From positions 1 through 64,000 of the forward strand of contig DBFJJS010000010.1 in assembly GCA_048393055.1 (NCBI GenBank): a stretch of DNA of 64,000 nt, written 5' to 3'. Both the position numbers and the translations under genes were made by a program. This DNA comes from Faeciplasma sp048393055 (GTDB lineage: Bacteria; Bacillota; Clostridia; Oscillospirales; Ruminococcaceae). Positions 35,154 through 42,783 of this stretch are shown here, piece after piece. The stretch's first letter is position 1. Every line of letters starts with the position of its first letter. The notes beneath the pieces were generated by a model that was given only the letters and a program-made list of their open reading frames with translations, ran no database searches and was not told where the DNA came from.

Positions 35154-37718
35154 CTATTCTTCTATAAATTTTAAAGCGTCCGCCTGAAGCTTATACAAGT
35201 CATAGTACTTTCCTTTTTGCCGTATAAGCTGGTCGTGAGTGCCAAGCTCCTTGAGTTCACCGTTTTCAATAACACAAAGCATATCTGCATCCCTAAGCGT
35301 TGACAGGCGGTGAGCAATCGATATTATGGTTCTTCCCTCTTTGAGCGCGTCAATGGCGACCTGGATCTTTCTTTCGGTCCTTGTGTCCATTGATGCGGTC
35401 GCCTCGTCAAGAATAAGTATATCCGGGCTTTGTATTATTGCCCTTGCTATGGATATACGCTGCCTTTCGCCTCCCGAAAGCGAAACCCCTCCGGAGCCTA
35501 TTTTTGTATTGTAGCCGTCAGGCAGCTTTGTAATAAACTCGTGGGCGTTTGCAGACTTAGCTGCCTCGATAACCTCGTCTATTGTGGCGTCAGGTCTTGC
35601 GTACCTTATGTTATCGGCGATTGTTCCTATAAACAGATATGTTTCCTGGGACACTATACCTATGCAGCGGCGCAGATCTTTAGTTGAAATATCCTTTATC
35701 GGGACGCCGTCAATAAGTATCTCGCCACTGGTAACGTCGTACAGCCTGGCCATTAAATTAATAATAGTCGATTTTCCGGCGCCGGTCTTTCCCACAATGC
35801 CAAACATCTGACCTGATTTTACCCTGAACGAAAGATTTTTAAGTATCTGATGTCCTGCTTCGTATTCAAAGAATACGTTTTTAAATTCAATATCTCCTTT
35901 CATGCTTTCCATATGAACAGGGTTTTCACTTTCAACAACGGTAGGTCTTGCGTCGAGTATTTCAAACATTCTCGACGCAGCATCTATACATCTTGCCCAT
36001 CTGTCGCCTATCCACATAAAGAAATCTATGGGCTCGTAAATCATTCCCGTATACGAAAGAAGCGCGTTTAAAGTTCCGAACGTAAACACCTGACCCGCAA
36101 ACTCGTAGCGGATTATTACAAGGAAGCATCCAAGACAAAACAGCCCTGTGCTTATAAGACGGTAAAATCCCCATACAAACGGTAAGGTGGAAGTTAAGCG
36201 GTTATTTATTCGCGTGTTGACGTTATATACGTCGCTGTTTTTCTTGCCGTACCGGGCGATTTCTTTTTTCTCCTTCGCAAACGATTTTACAACGCGCTGA
36301 CCGTTCATAACATCTGATAATACGGAGTTGAGGCTTCTCATTGCAACGTCAAGCTTGCGGTAAAGCTTGCGCTCAGAGCGGTACAAATAATCGTCGAACG
36401 CCATTACGGCCACAATAAGTATTATCACAGCAACAGCAAGAAGAGGACTAAGCGTAAACATTATCGCCGCAACACCCACAAGCTTGATAATATTCGCGCA
36501 GCCGTATGGCACGATGTCGACAAAGAAATTGTAAACATTATTGCTGTCGCGGTCCACCCTTGACATAAGCGAACCCGTCTGCTTACTGGTAAAGAACTGA
36601 AGCGAAAGGCGGTTCATCGCAGTATATATCTTTGTTCGAAGGGTATGAGTGACATACGGCACAACTTTGGCGGTAATAATTCCCGACGCAAGTCCCGCAA
36701 GCTTGCTTAAGATGTTTGTAAGCACCATCAGCATTATTACAAGCAGAACGTTTCCGAAAAACCTTCCCTCTGGATTTAATACGTCGTCGTACAGCATTTT
36801 AGAGCCAAACCACGGAGAAACTATCGCCAGAATATTTGAAATAAGTATTGTAAGAGCTATAAGGAATATCTGAAGCTTGAACTCCTTAAACATTCCCATG
36901 AGTCTTGTAAAAATAGACCTTTTGTCTATGCACCTTGGACACACCGGCCTGTTTGGGTTAGGATACGGCTGGTGACATATCGGGCAAACAGTTTGAACGC
37001 TGTCCAAAAGCGAGTCGTCTATTTCCTCTCCCCTGCGGGTTTGATTAAGTCTCTCGCAAAAGCGCTCAAATTTTTCGCTGTAGCCTATGGAAAAGCGCGC
37101 AAGCTGTATATTTGGTCTGTCATGCTCATACGTCTGACCAAACCAGTCGAATTTCAATCCGTACAGGTTTTCGTTCTCAGCGTCCGACGATTCTTCATCG
37201 TTTTGCTTAACCTCGTCCGTCTCGCCGTCTTTGAACATCGCTATAATAAGCCTTGCGGTATTTTGATTTCTGTCCACAAACATGTTCTTGATTTTTGAAA
37301 GTTCATATTCCTGAAAATCCGCGACCGTGTAGCCTATCATCTCGCGAATCGGAACAGACTTGAAAAATCCCTTTACAAAAGGAAGGCTTCTCGCCTTTTC
37401 CTCAAGTCTTTCTCGCCCGGAAAGCTCCTTGTAATCCTCATATCCGCTTATCACATACAGTTCGCTGTCTGTAAAGGTAATAAATACGTCTATATACTTC
37501 CCCTCGCCGTCGAGATCCGCCTTTACGCAATAAAGAAGGCGGTCTACATTGACTCCGCGCTTTTTAAGCTCATCAGCAACCAGATCAGGAAGCGCGTCAA
37601 AATATTTCATACTAAATACCGTTTCCCCGCTAAGCAAGGTCCCTTTCTTTAAGCTTTTTGTTAGCAATGCAGGCAGTAAAAACGCCTGTTTCAGCAGTGC
37701 ATTACCCATTATAAGCAT
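35154..37718 (-). CDS. ABC exporter with N-terminal zinc-ribbon extension (first of pair)
   Basis: An 854-residue fused ABC exporter. The long N-terminal cytosolic extension (1-240) has no recognisable fold by eye; its pattern (a domain with ITFTDSELYVISGYEDY, then LSKIKNMFVDRNQN) suggests a PH-like or sensor module. A zinc ribbon follows (Cys245, 248, 260, 263), then six membrane helices (about 280-575) and the ATPase with GKTGAGKST, LSGGERQRISIARA and ILDEATASMD. Both ATPase motifs and the catalytic Glu are intact. The ATG at 37718 has an AGGGG site that lies inside the 3' arm of a terminator hairpin. First gene of the operon. Confidence 0.85.
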   Translation of the reverse strand: MLIMGNALLKQAFLLPALLTKSLKKGTLLSGETVFSMKYFDALPDLVADELKKRGVNVDRLLYCVKADLDGEGKYIDVFITFTDSELYVISGYEDYKELSGRERLEEKARSLPFVKGFFKSVPIREMIGYTVADFQEYELSKIKNMFVDRNQNTARLIIAMFKDGETDEVKQNDEESSDAENENLYGLKFDWFGQTYEHDRPNIQLARFSIGYSEKFERFCERLNQTRRGEEIDDSLLDSVQTVCPICHQPYPNPNRPVCPRCIDKRSIFTRLMGMFKEFKLQIFLIALTILISNILAIVSPWFGSKMLYDDVLNPEGRFFGNVLLVIMLMVLTNILSKLAGLASGIITAKVVPYVTHTLRTKIYTAMNRLSLQFFTSKQTGSLMSRVDRDSNNVYNFFVDIVPYGCANIIKLVGVAAIMFTLSPLLAVAVIILIVAVMAFDDYLYRSERKLYRKLDVAMRSLNSVLSDVMNGQRVVKSFAKEKKEIARYGKKNSDVYNVNTRINNRLTSTLPFVWGFYRLISTGLFCLGCFLVIIRYEFAGQVFTFGTLNALLSYTGMIYEPIDFFMWIGDRWARCIDAASRMFEILDARPTVVESENPVHMESMKGDIEFKNVFFEYEAGHQILKNLSFRVKSGQMFGIVGKTGAGKSTIINLMARLYDVTSGEILIDGVPIKDISTKDLRRCIGIVSQETYLFIGTIADNIRYARPDATIDEVIEAAKSANAHEFITKLPDGYNTKIGSGGVSLSGGERQRISIARAIIQSPDILILDEATASMDTRTERKIQVAIDALKEGRTIISIAHRLSTLRDADMLCVIENGELKELGTHDQLIRQKGKYYDLYKLQADALKFIEE

Positions 37719-37723
37719 AAAAA

Positions 37724-37751
37724 TGCCCCTGACACATTTACATCAGGGGCA
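37724..37751 (-). terminator. Leader terminator (attenuator) of the ABC operon
   Basis: On the minus strand TGCCCCTGA (37751-37743) pairs perfectly with TCAGGGGCA (37732-37724) around a 10-base loop and is followed at once by TTTTT and then the ATG of the ABC gene. It is therefore a complete intrinsic terminator placed before the first structural gene, and its 3' arm contains the Shine-Dalgarno AGGGG. Confidence 0.88.
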
Positions 37752-37797
37752 GTAAGCTCAAAGGTTCACACCGCGAGATATCCGCATGCCGCTAATG
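37741..37797 (-). promoter_or_regulatory. Predicted antiterminator pairing in the ABC leader
   Basis: On the minus strand CATTAGCGGCA (37797-37787) can pair with TGCCCCTGATG (37751-37741): nine Watson-Crick pairs, one G-U and one mismatch. The second segment contains the 5' arm of the terminator, so the two structures exclude each other. The first segment lies in codons 14-18 of the leader ORF, where a translating ribosome would cover it. Confidence 0.65.
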
Positions 37798-37838
37798 CTG
37801 TACAAATATAACAAAAGATTTACCGCAACCACACGCAT
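37758..37838 (-). CDS. 26-codon leader peptide of the ABC operon
   Basis: A short ORF with an AAAGGGTGAG ribosome-binding site at correct spacing. It encodes a hydrophobic peptide of 26 residues beginning MRVVAVNLLLYLYS and ending SRGVNL. It lies about 30 bases after the predicted start of transcription and 40 bases before the ABC start codon, and its codons 14-18 overlap the antiterminator arm. This is the layout of a ribosome-stalling regulatory peptide. The product probably has no function of its own; its translation controls read-through. Confidence 0.7.
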   Translation of the reverse strand: MRVVAVNLLLYLYSISGMRISRGVNL

Positions 37839-37873
37839 TTATCTCACCCTTTCACATATTCTTAAACGCTTTG

Positions 37874-37902
37874 ATTATATACCCCACTTTTTTTGTTGTC
37901 AA
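37874..37902 (-). promoter_or_regulatory. Consensus sigma-A promoter of the ABC-DUF1854-ABC operon
   Basis: On the minus strand a perfect TTGACA (37902-37897) and a perfect TATAAT (37879-37874) are 17 bases apart. This is the strongest promoter seen in the window, which fits a leader that is always transcribed and controlled downstream by attenuation. Confidence 0.92.
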
Positions 37903-37988
37903 TACTTTATCAAGAATTTTTTAGCTGCTATTAAATTATTTATGTTATTGTTTTGCATATATATTTTACCATGCTAAAGTCTTAAAGA

Positions 37989-38017
37989 TTGACTTGACTT
38001 ATTTTAAATGCTATAAT
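37989..38017 (+). promoter_or_regulatory. Sigma-A promoter of the lrp-aminotransferase-ispE operon
   Basis: TTGACT (37989-37994) and TATAAT (38012-38017) are 17 bases apart, about 30 bases before the lrp-like start codon. It is divergent from the ABC operon promoter, with about 86 bases between the two -35 boxes. Lrp-type regulators commonly control their own promoters, so an operator may lie here. Confidence 0.85.
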
Positions 38018-38046
38018 ACATAAAACATATTGTAGGATGTGATATC

Positions 38047-38520
38047 ATGGAGCAATTATTGGAGCTGTTAAAAACAAATGCGCGTCTTTCAAACAGGGAG
38101 CTTGCAGCAATGATTGGAAGCACAGAGGAAGACGTCAAGATTAAAATAGATGAGCTTGAACGTTCAGGCATAATCAAGGGATATACCGCAATTATAGACG
38201 AGGAACAGCTTGGAGAAGGAAGCATAGCCGCATATATTGAACTGTCGGTTACGCCGAAGGCTCAGGTAGGTTATGACGATATTGCCTGCCTTATAGCGTC
38301 GTATCCCGAAGTAGAGAGCCTTTCGCTTATGTCAGGCGGTTACGATCTCGCAGTAACGTTAAGATGCAAAAACATCAAGGACGCCTCGCTGTTTGTCGCG
38401 CAAAGGCTTGCCACTATTGACGGCGTAATCGCGACATCAACGCATTTCTTCCTGCAAAAGTATAAGGAAAACGGCATATTGCTTGTGGATGCTGTGCCGG
38501 ACGAAAGAGGCATGGAATAA
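38047..38520 (+). CDS. Lrp/AsnC-family transcriptional regulator
   Basis: A 157-residue regulator with an N-terminal winged helix-turn-helix (LLKTNARLSNRELAAMIGST, about 7-26, and the recognition-helix region to about 55) and a C-terminal RAM/ligand-binding domain (about 68-150, ending in THFFLQKYKENG). Such proteins sense amino acids or related metabolites. It is the first gene of the plus-strand operon, four bases before an aminotransferase gene, so amino-acid control of that gene is likely. It could also act on the divergent ABC operon. Confidence 0.9.
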   Translation: MEQLLELLKTNARLSNRELAAMIGSTEEDVKIKIDELERSGIIKGYTAIIDEEQLGEGSIAAYIELSVTPKAQVGYDDIACLIASYPEVESLSLMSGGYDLAVTLRCKNIKDASLFVAQRLATIDGVIATSTHFFLQKYKENGILLVDAVPDERGME

Positions 38521-38524
38521 TACT

Positions 38525-39700
38525 ATGATGGATTACAGCAAGCTTCTTAATAAAACGGCTCAGGAAATAAAGCCGTCGGGTATAAGAAAGTATTTTGACA
38601 TTGCGGCAACTCTTGACAATGTTATATCTTTGGGGATAGGAGAGCCTGACTTTTACACCCCATGGCCTATAAGGAAAACAGCGATAACGGCTCTTGAAAG
38701 AGGCAGGACGTTTTATACCGCAAACGCCGGTCTGATAAAGCTTAGAGAAGCAATATCCGATTATACATATCAAAGGACAGACGTAAAATATAACCCGTCG
38801 AGCGAGATAATAGTAACTGTAGGCGGCTCTGAAGCTATTGACCTTACTATCAGAGCACTTATAGAAGAAGGCGACGAGGTTATAATACCAGAGCCGTCGT
38901 TTGTATGCTACAAGCCTATTGTAACGCTATCCGGAGGAAAGCCGGTAATTATAAATACGACTGCAGAACATAGCTTTAAGCTGACAGCACAGTCCTTAAA
39001 AGAAGCTATCACTCCTAAGACAAAGCTAATAATACTCCCTTATCCCAATAATCCCACCGGGGCTATCATGACAAGGGAGGACCTTGAGCCTATTGCAAGG
39101 CTGCTTGAAGGAACTAATATCGCAGTGCTGACTGATGAAATATATTCCGAGCTTACATACGGAAGAAAGCACTTTTCAATCATTTCTCTGGACGGTATGA
39201 AAGAGCGGACCGTATTTGTAAACGGATTTTCAAAAGCATTTTCCATGACCGGCTGGCGTCTTGGTTATATGTGCGCGCCAAATGAAATCATCAGGCATGC
39301 TCTTAAAATTCACCAGTACGGCATAATGTCATCTCCTACGGTGAGCCAGTATGCGGCAATCGAAGCGCTCACATCATGCGACGATGACGTGAAAAGAATG
39401 GTCTTGGAATATGATACGAGAAGAAGGTATCTTGTTAATGCGTTTAACGAGCTGGGGCTCGACTGCTTTACTCCGGAGGGCGCTTTTTACGTTTTCCCGT
39501 GCATAAAATCGACTGGTCTTACAAGCGACGAATTCTGTGAAAAGCTTCTTTTCCACAAAAGGGTTGCGGTTATACCTGGAACTGCGTTCGGAGAATGTGG
39601 CGAAGGCTATGTGAGGGTTTCCTATGCATACTCCCTTAATCACCTTATGGAAGCCGTCAAGCGCATACGCGAGTTTATAGAGGAACAAGGCAAGCTTTGA
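38525..39700 (+). CDS. PLP-dependent aminotransferase, class I/II
   Basis: A fold-type I aminotransferase (391 residues from the first ATG; a second ATG follows directly). It has LGIGEPDFYTPW near the start, PNNPTGAIM (Asn binding PLP), DEIYSELTY and the PLP-lysine motif NGFSKAFSMTGWRLGY (about residue 240). This resembles the aspartate/aromatic PatA-like group. The exact amino acid cannot be assigned. A longer frame starts inside lrp and is not used. Pairing with an Lrp-like gene is frequent in Clostridia. Confidence 0.9.
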   Translation: MMDYSKLLNKTAQEIKPSGIRKYFDIAATLDNVISLGIGEPDFYTPWPIRKTAITALERGRTFYTANAGLIKLREAISDYTYQRTDVKYNPSSEIIVTVGGSEAIDLTIRALIEEGDEVIIPEPSFVCYKPIVTLSGGKPVIINTTAEHSFKLTAQSLKEAITPKTKLIILPYPNNPTGAIMTREDLEPIARLLEGTNIAVLTDEIYSELTYGRKHFSIISLDGMKERTVFVNGFSKAFSMTGWRLGYMCAPNEIIRHALKIHQYGIMSSPTVSQYAAIEALTSCDDDVKRMVLEYDTRRRYLVNAFNELGLDCFTPEGAFYVFPCIKSTGLTSDEFCEKLLFHKRVAVIPGTAFGECGEGYVRVSYAYSLNHLMEAVKRIREFIEEQGKL

Positions 39701-39719
39701 CCGGTTGCGGCGTAAAACT

Positions 39720-40574
39720 ATGAACAATACAGTCTTTGAAAAAGCATATGCAAAAATAAACCTGACACTTGACGTGACAGGTCTTTTGCCTAATGGATAC
39801 CACAGGCTTGAAACTATCATGCAGACGATATCGCTTCACGACGATGTGACGGTAACAAAAACAGGCGGCGGAATATCCATAACCTGTGATAAGTCTAACG
39901 TGCCGATCGGTCGCTCAAACATCTGTCATAAAGCGGCAAATCTTTTTTTTGAATCGGCAGGAATACACGATTCCGGAGTTAAAATAGAAATAAAAAAAAG
40001 GATACCTCAAATGGCGGGGCTGGGAGGCGGTTCGGCGGATGCGGCTGCCGTTTTTCGTGCGCTAAGCATATTGTTTTCGCATCCGCTTTCAAAAGACAGG
40101 TTATATGACGCCGCGGCGAAAACCGGAGCGGACGTTGGCTTTCTTATGAACGGCGGAACGGCGCTGTGTCAAGGCATAGGTGAAAAGCTTACGCCGCTTG
40201 AAATGAAAACAAAATATTATGTGCTTCTTGCCAAACCGTATTTTGGAATATCTACGCCTGAAGCGTATAAGGCGTTCGACAGAAAAAAAATCATAAGCGC
40301 ATTTTCGTCAGAAAAAATGACTGCCGCCATCAGGCGCGGCGACGACATATGCGCGTATTTGTCAAACGATCTCGAAAAAGCGGTTGAAAACAGCGATATA
40401 ATAAAAATAAAAGAGCTCCTTATTAAGACTGGTGCTAAAGGAGCGTTAATGAGCGGAAGCGGTTCATGTGTTTATGGTTTGTTTTTAGATATGGACAGCT
40501 GCGAATCGGCTAAAGACCAGATTATAAAATACAAGGACAGATTTGAATTTATACAGACATGCCAAACAATATAA
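39720..40574 (+). CDS. ispE: 4-diphosphocytidyl-2-C-methyl-D-erythritol kinase
   Basis: IspE (284 residues) phosphorylates CDP-ME in the MEP pathway to isoprenoids. It is a GHMP kinase with AYAKINLTLDVTG at the N-terminus, the ATP loop PQMAGLGGGSADAAAVFRAL (about 93-112) and the C-terminal GALMSGSGSCVYGLF. The ATG at 39720 gives the usual N-terminus; an upstream TTG in frame is less likely. The end overlaps the next gene by 16 bases. Confidence 0.95.
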   Translation: MNNTVFEKAYAKINLTLDVTGLLPNGYHRLETIMQTISLHDDVTVTKTGGGISITCDKSNVPIGRSNICHKAANLFFESAGIHDSGVKIEIKKRIPQMAGLGGGSADAAAVFRALSILFSHPLSKDRLYDAAAKTGADVGFLMNGGTALCQGIGEKLTPLEMKTKYYVLLAKPYFGISTPEAYKAFDRKKIISAFSSEKMTAAIRRGDDICAYLSNDLEKAVENSDIIKIKELLIKTGAKGALMSGSGSCVYGLFLDMDSCESAKDQIIKYKDRFEFIQTCQTI

Positions 40575-41485
40575 GCTGCAAGGAACAGTATAAGCGCTGC
40601 CGCCTTTGTCCAAGAAACTGCAGCGCGGACAGAAGCAGATATACCGGCTACTGCGGGCAAAGCGACAAAATCAAAATAGCAAGAGCAGGCCTTCACATGT
40701 GGGAAGAGCCGTGTTTATGCGGCAAAGGAGGATCGGGAGCGATTTTCTTTTCCGGCTGCTCTTTAAAGTGCTGCTTCTGCCAAAACTACGAAATATCGCA
40801 TGAGAACAAGGGCTTTAACATAACAGAGCGCGAACTTGCGGACATTTTTCTTAAGCTTCAGGATGATGGAGCATGCAATATAGACCTCGTCAGCCCAACG
40901 CAGTTCGTTCCGGGTATAATATCCTCTCTTAACCTTGTAAAGGACAAGCTTAATATCCCTGTAGTATACAACTGCGGAGGCTATGAAAGCCTTGAAACGC
41001 TGGATATGCTCGACGGATATGTAGACATTTATCTTCCTGATTTAAAATACTTTTCGCCGGAATTCTCAAAAAAGTACTCCGACTGCACCGATTACTTTGA
41101 ACGCGCCATGCCTGCCATAATAAAAATGCAGAAGCAGGTCGGCAAACCAAGGTATGATGAAAACTCAGTTATGACAAAGGGCGTAATAGTCAGGCATCTT
41201 GCTCTTCCGACGCTTAGGCACGACTCTGCTGCCGTATTAAAGGCGTTGAGAGAAAATTTTGAGCCTGACGACATAGTGCTTAGCCTTATGAGCCAATATG
41301 TGCCTGTCTACAAAGCAAGCGAGCACTGCGAGATAAACCGCAAAATCTCAACATTTGAATACAACTATCTTATTGACACCGCATGCAGCCTCGGGTTTAA
41401 CGGCTACTCGCAGCAGCGAGACGCTTCAAGCGAGGCATATATACCCGAGTTCTATGACAGCAGGCAAAAAATAAACCTTAAATAA
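40559..41485 (+). CDS. Radical SAM protein related to pyruvate-formate-lyase activases
   Basis: A 308-residue radical SAM protein. The cluster motif CSLKCCFC (pattern CxxxCxxC, about residues 67-74) is preceded by an N-terminal Cys-rich segment (CRLCPRNCSADR, then CG near 33), as in the group often annotated as putative pyruvate-formate-lyase-activating enzymes. Later motifs VYNCGGYES and DIYLPDLKY also fit. No glycyl radical partner is next to it, so its target is unknown. Its start overlaps ispE by 16 bases; it ends the operon. Confidence 0.85.
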   Translation: MPNNISCKEQYKRCRLCPRNCSADRSRYTGYCGQSDKIKIARAGLHMWEEPCLCGKGGSGAIFFSGCSLKCCFCQNYEISHENKGFNITERELADIFLKLQDDGACNIDLVSPTQFVPGIISSLNLVKDKLNIPVVYNCGGYESLETLDMLDGYVDIYLPDLKYFSPEFSKKYSDCTDYFERAMPAIIKMQKQVGKPRYDENSVMTKGVIVRHLALPTLRHDSAAVLKALRENFEPDDIVLSLMSQYVPVYKASEHCEINRKISTFEYNYLIDTACSLGFNGYSQQRDASSEAYIPEFYDSRQKINLK

Positions 41486-41494
41486 AAAGCAAAA

Positions 41495-41522
41495 AGCCGT
41501 GAGGTAATGTAAACCCACGGCT
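41495..41522. terminator. Bidirectional terminator between the radical SAM gene and ksgA
   Basis: AGCCGTG (41495-41501) pairs with CACGGCT (41516-41522), with an inner GGT/ACC extension after a bulge. On the minus strand it runs into TTTTTGCTTTTTATTT (strong, for ksgA); on the plus strand CAAGTCATTTTTATTT follows (weaker, for the radical SAM gene). Confidence 0.85.
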
Positions 41523-41537
41523 CAAGTCATTTTTATT

Positions 41538-42404
41538 TCACTTTAAAGACGCCGCATCAAGCAGAGCGTCGGAAAGCTCGACAAGGGACGCCATGTCCAG
41601 CTGCTCAGGTCTTGCGGTCTCGCTTAAGCCGCAGCTTTTAACGGCGTTTAAAACGGCTGTTTTATCTATTCCCAAAGAGCCGCTCACGCAATTTAAAAGC
41701 GTCTTTCTCCTCTGCGAGAACATTCCCCTTACAAGCTTAAAGAAGAAATCCTCGTCGTGCGGCGAAGGGGTTTCTTTTTTTATATCAAATCTTACAACGC
41801 AGCTGTCTACGTTTGGCTGCGGCATAAAGCTTCCGCGGGAGACATCGAAAAGAATCCTGGCATCGGAAAAATAGCTCACCGCAACCGTTACGGCTCCCGA
41901 TTCTCTTGTTCCGATCGGAGCACAAAGCCTTACTCCCGCTTCCTTTTGAACCATTGCCGTAATTGACTCTATCGGAAGCCTTGAGCAAAGCAGTGACATC
42001 AGTATCGGAGACGTTATGTAATATGGCAGGTTTGCACACACCGCGACCTTCATCCCCGGGAATTCGGTTTTGATAAGCTCATGCAGATCGATTTCCATTA
42101 TATCAGCGTTTATTACCTTGACGTTTTTATATTCGGCAAGCGTTTCTGAAAGTATGGGAATCAGCCTTTTATCTATTTCTATTGCCACTACCCTGTCCGC
42201 CCTTTTAGCAAGCTCGTTTGTTAAAACACCTATTCCCGGTCCTATCTCGATTACGCCAAACCCTTTTCGGGCATTTCCCATCTCGGCTATTTTAGGACAC
42301 ACCGTAGGATTTATTAAAAAATTCTGACCGAGTTTTTTTGAAAAAGAAAAACCGTACTTATTAAGCATATTCTTTATTACTCGAATATCTGATAAATTTT
42401 CCAT
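41538..42404 (-). CDS. rsmA: 16S rRNA dimethyladenosine transferase
   Basis: RsmA/KsgA (288 residues) dimethylates two adjacent adenines near the 3' end of 16S rRNA. The SAM-binding region VIEIGPGIGVLTNELAK (about 51-67), the DIMEID segment, the catalytic NLPYYITSPI and the C-terminal helical domain with FSQRRKTLLN are complete. The ATG at 42404 is chosen because AAGGAG precedes it; a longer frame to 42446 reaches into the promoter. It stands alone with its own promoter and terminator. Confidence 0.95.
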   Translation of the reverse strand: MENLSDIRVIKNMLNKYGFSFSKKLGQNFLINPTVCPKIAEMGNARKGFGVIEIGPGIGVLTNELAKRADRVVAIEIDKRLIPILSETLAEYKNVKVINADIMEIDLHELIKTEFPGMKVAVCANLPYYITSPILMSLLCSRLPIESITAMVQKEAGVRLCAPIGTRESGAVTVAVSYFSDARILFDVSRGSFMPQPNVDSCVVRFDIKKETPSPHDEDFFFKLVRGMFSQRRKTLLNCVSGSLGIDKTAVLNAVKSCGLSETARPEQLDMASLVELSDALLDAASLK

Positions 42405-42451
42405 CAAATCTCCTTGCCTGAAATAAATCATCCCTTTATTTTTCATGACTT

Positions 42452-42480
42452 AGTATATCAAACATATTTATTGAGGTCAA
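42452..42480 (-). promoter_or_regulatory. Sigma-A promoter of ksgA
   Basis: On the minus strand TTGACC (42480-42475) and TATACT (42457-42452) are 17 bases apart, giving a leader of about 40 bases before the ATG at 42404. Confidence 0.8.
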
Positions 42481-42544
42481 TACGAGCTATCGAGCATATT
42501 TTTATAAAAGCTGCTAAGAATATCAGCAGGGAGATGTGATTAAA

Positions 42545-42703
42545 ATGAATACAGCTGCAAAAATAGCATTAAATGAAAATATTCCGCCTAAAAAAATGAT
42601 GAAAACATTGTCTTTTGACGAGCAAAACGATGTTCTTCAGGCAAAACACAGAATTAAAAAGCAAGTAGAAAACACCTCGGATGAAGTAATCCAGGTTAAA
42701 TAA
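42545..42703 (+). CDS. Small 52-residue hypothetical protein
   Basis: A plus-strand ORF of 52 codons starting ATG after GGGAGATG and ending TAA just before a strong hairpin. The peptide is hydrophilic and Lys/Asn-rich with no membrane segment, running from MNTAAKIALNENIPP to EVIQVK, with a probable helix around residues 24-42. I do not recognise a family. The good ribosome-binding site, isolated position divergent from ksgA and the shared downstream terminator support it as a real gene. In this spore-former a small sporulation protein is one possibility, not shown by sequence. Confidence 0.55.
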   Translation: MNTAAKIALNENIPPKKMMKTLSFDEQNDVLQAKHRIKKQVENTSDEVIQVK

Positions 42704-42706
42704 AAA

Positions 42707-42744
42707 AGACCTGTTTAAAGGCAAAACGAGCTTTAAACAGGTCT
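42707..42744. terminator. Strong bidirectional terminator between the 52-residue gene and tsf
   Basis: A perfect 14-bp stem (AGACCTGTTTAAAG/CTTTAAACAGGTCT) with a 10-base loop. On the minus strand it is followed by TTTTTTATTT, ending the rpsB-tsf operon; on the plus strand it stands four bases after the small ORF's stop with only a weak U-run. Confidence 0.92.
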
Positions 42745-42783
42745 TAAATTATAAGCTATAGTTTAATAGTTCAACGTCTACTA

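Noticed and set aside
37787..37918. A plus-strand ORF of 63 codons opposite the ABC leader
   Set aside because: It has no ribosome-binding site and overlaps the opposite-strand promoter and leader, which give a complete explanation of the region.
38483..38524. Longer N-terminus for the aminotransferase starting inside the lrp-like gene
   Set aside because: The extension overlaps the lrp coding end and does not match the usual start of this enzyme family; the ATG pair at 38525-38530 fits better.
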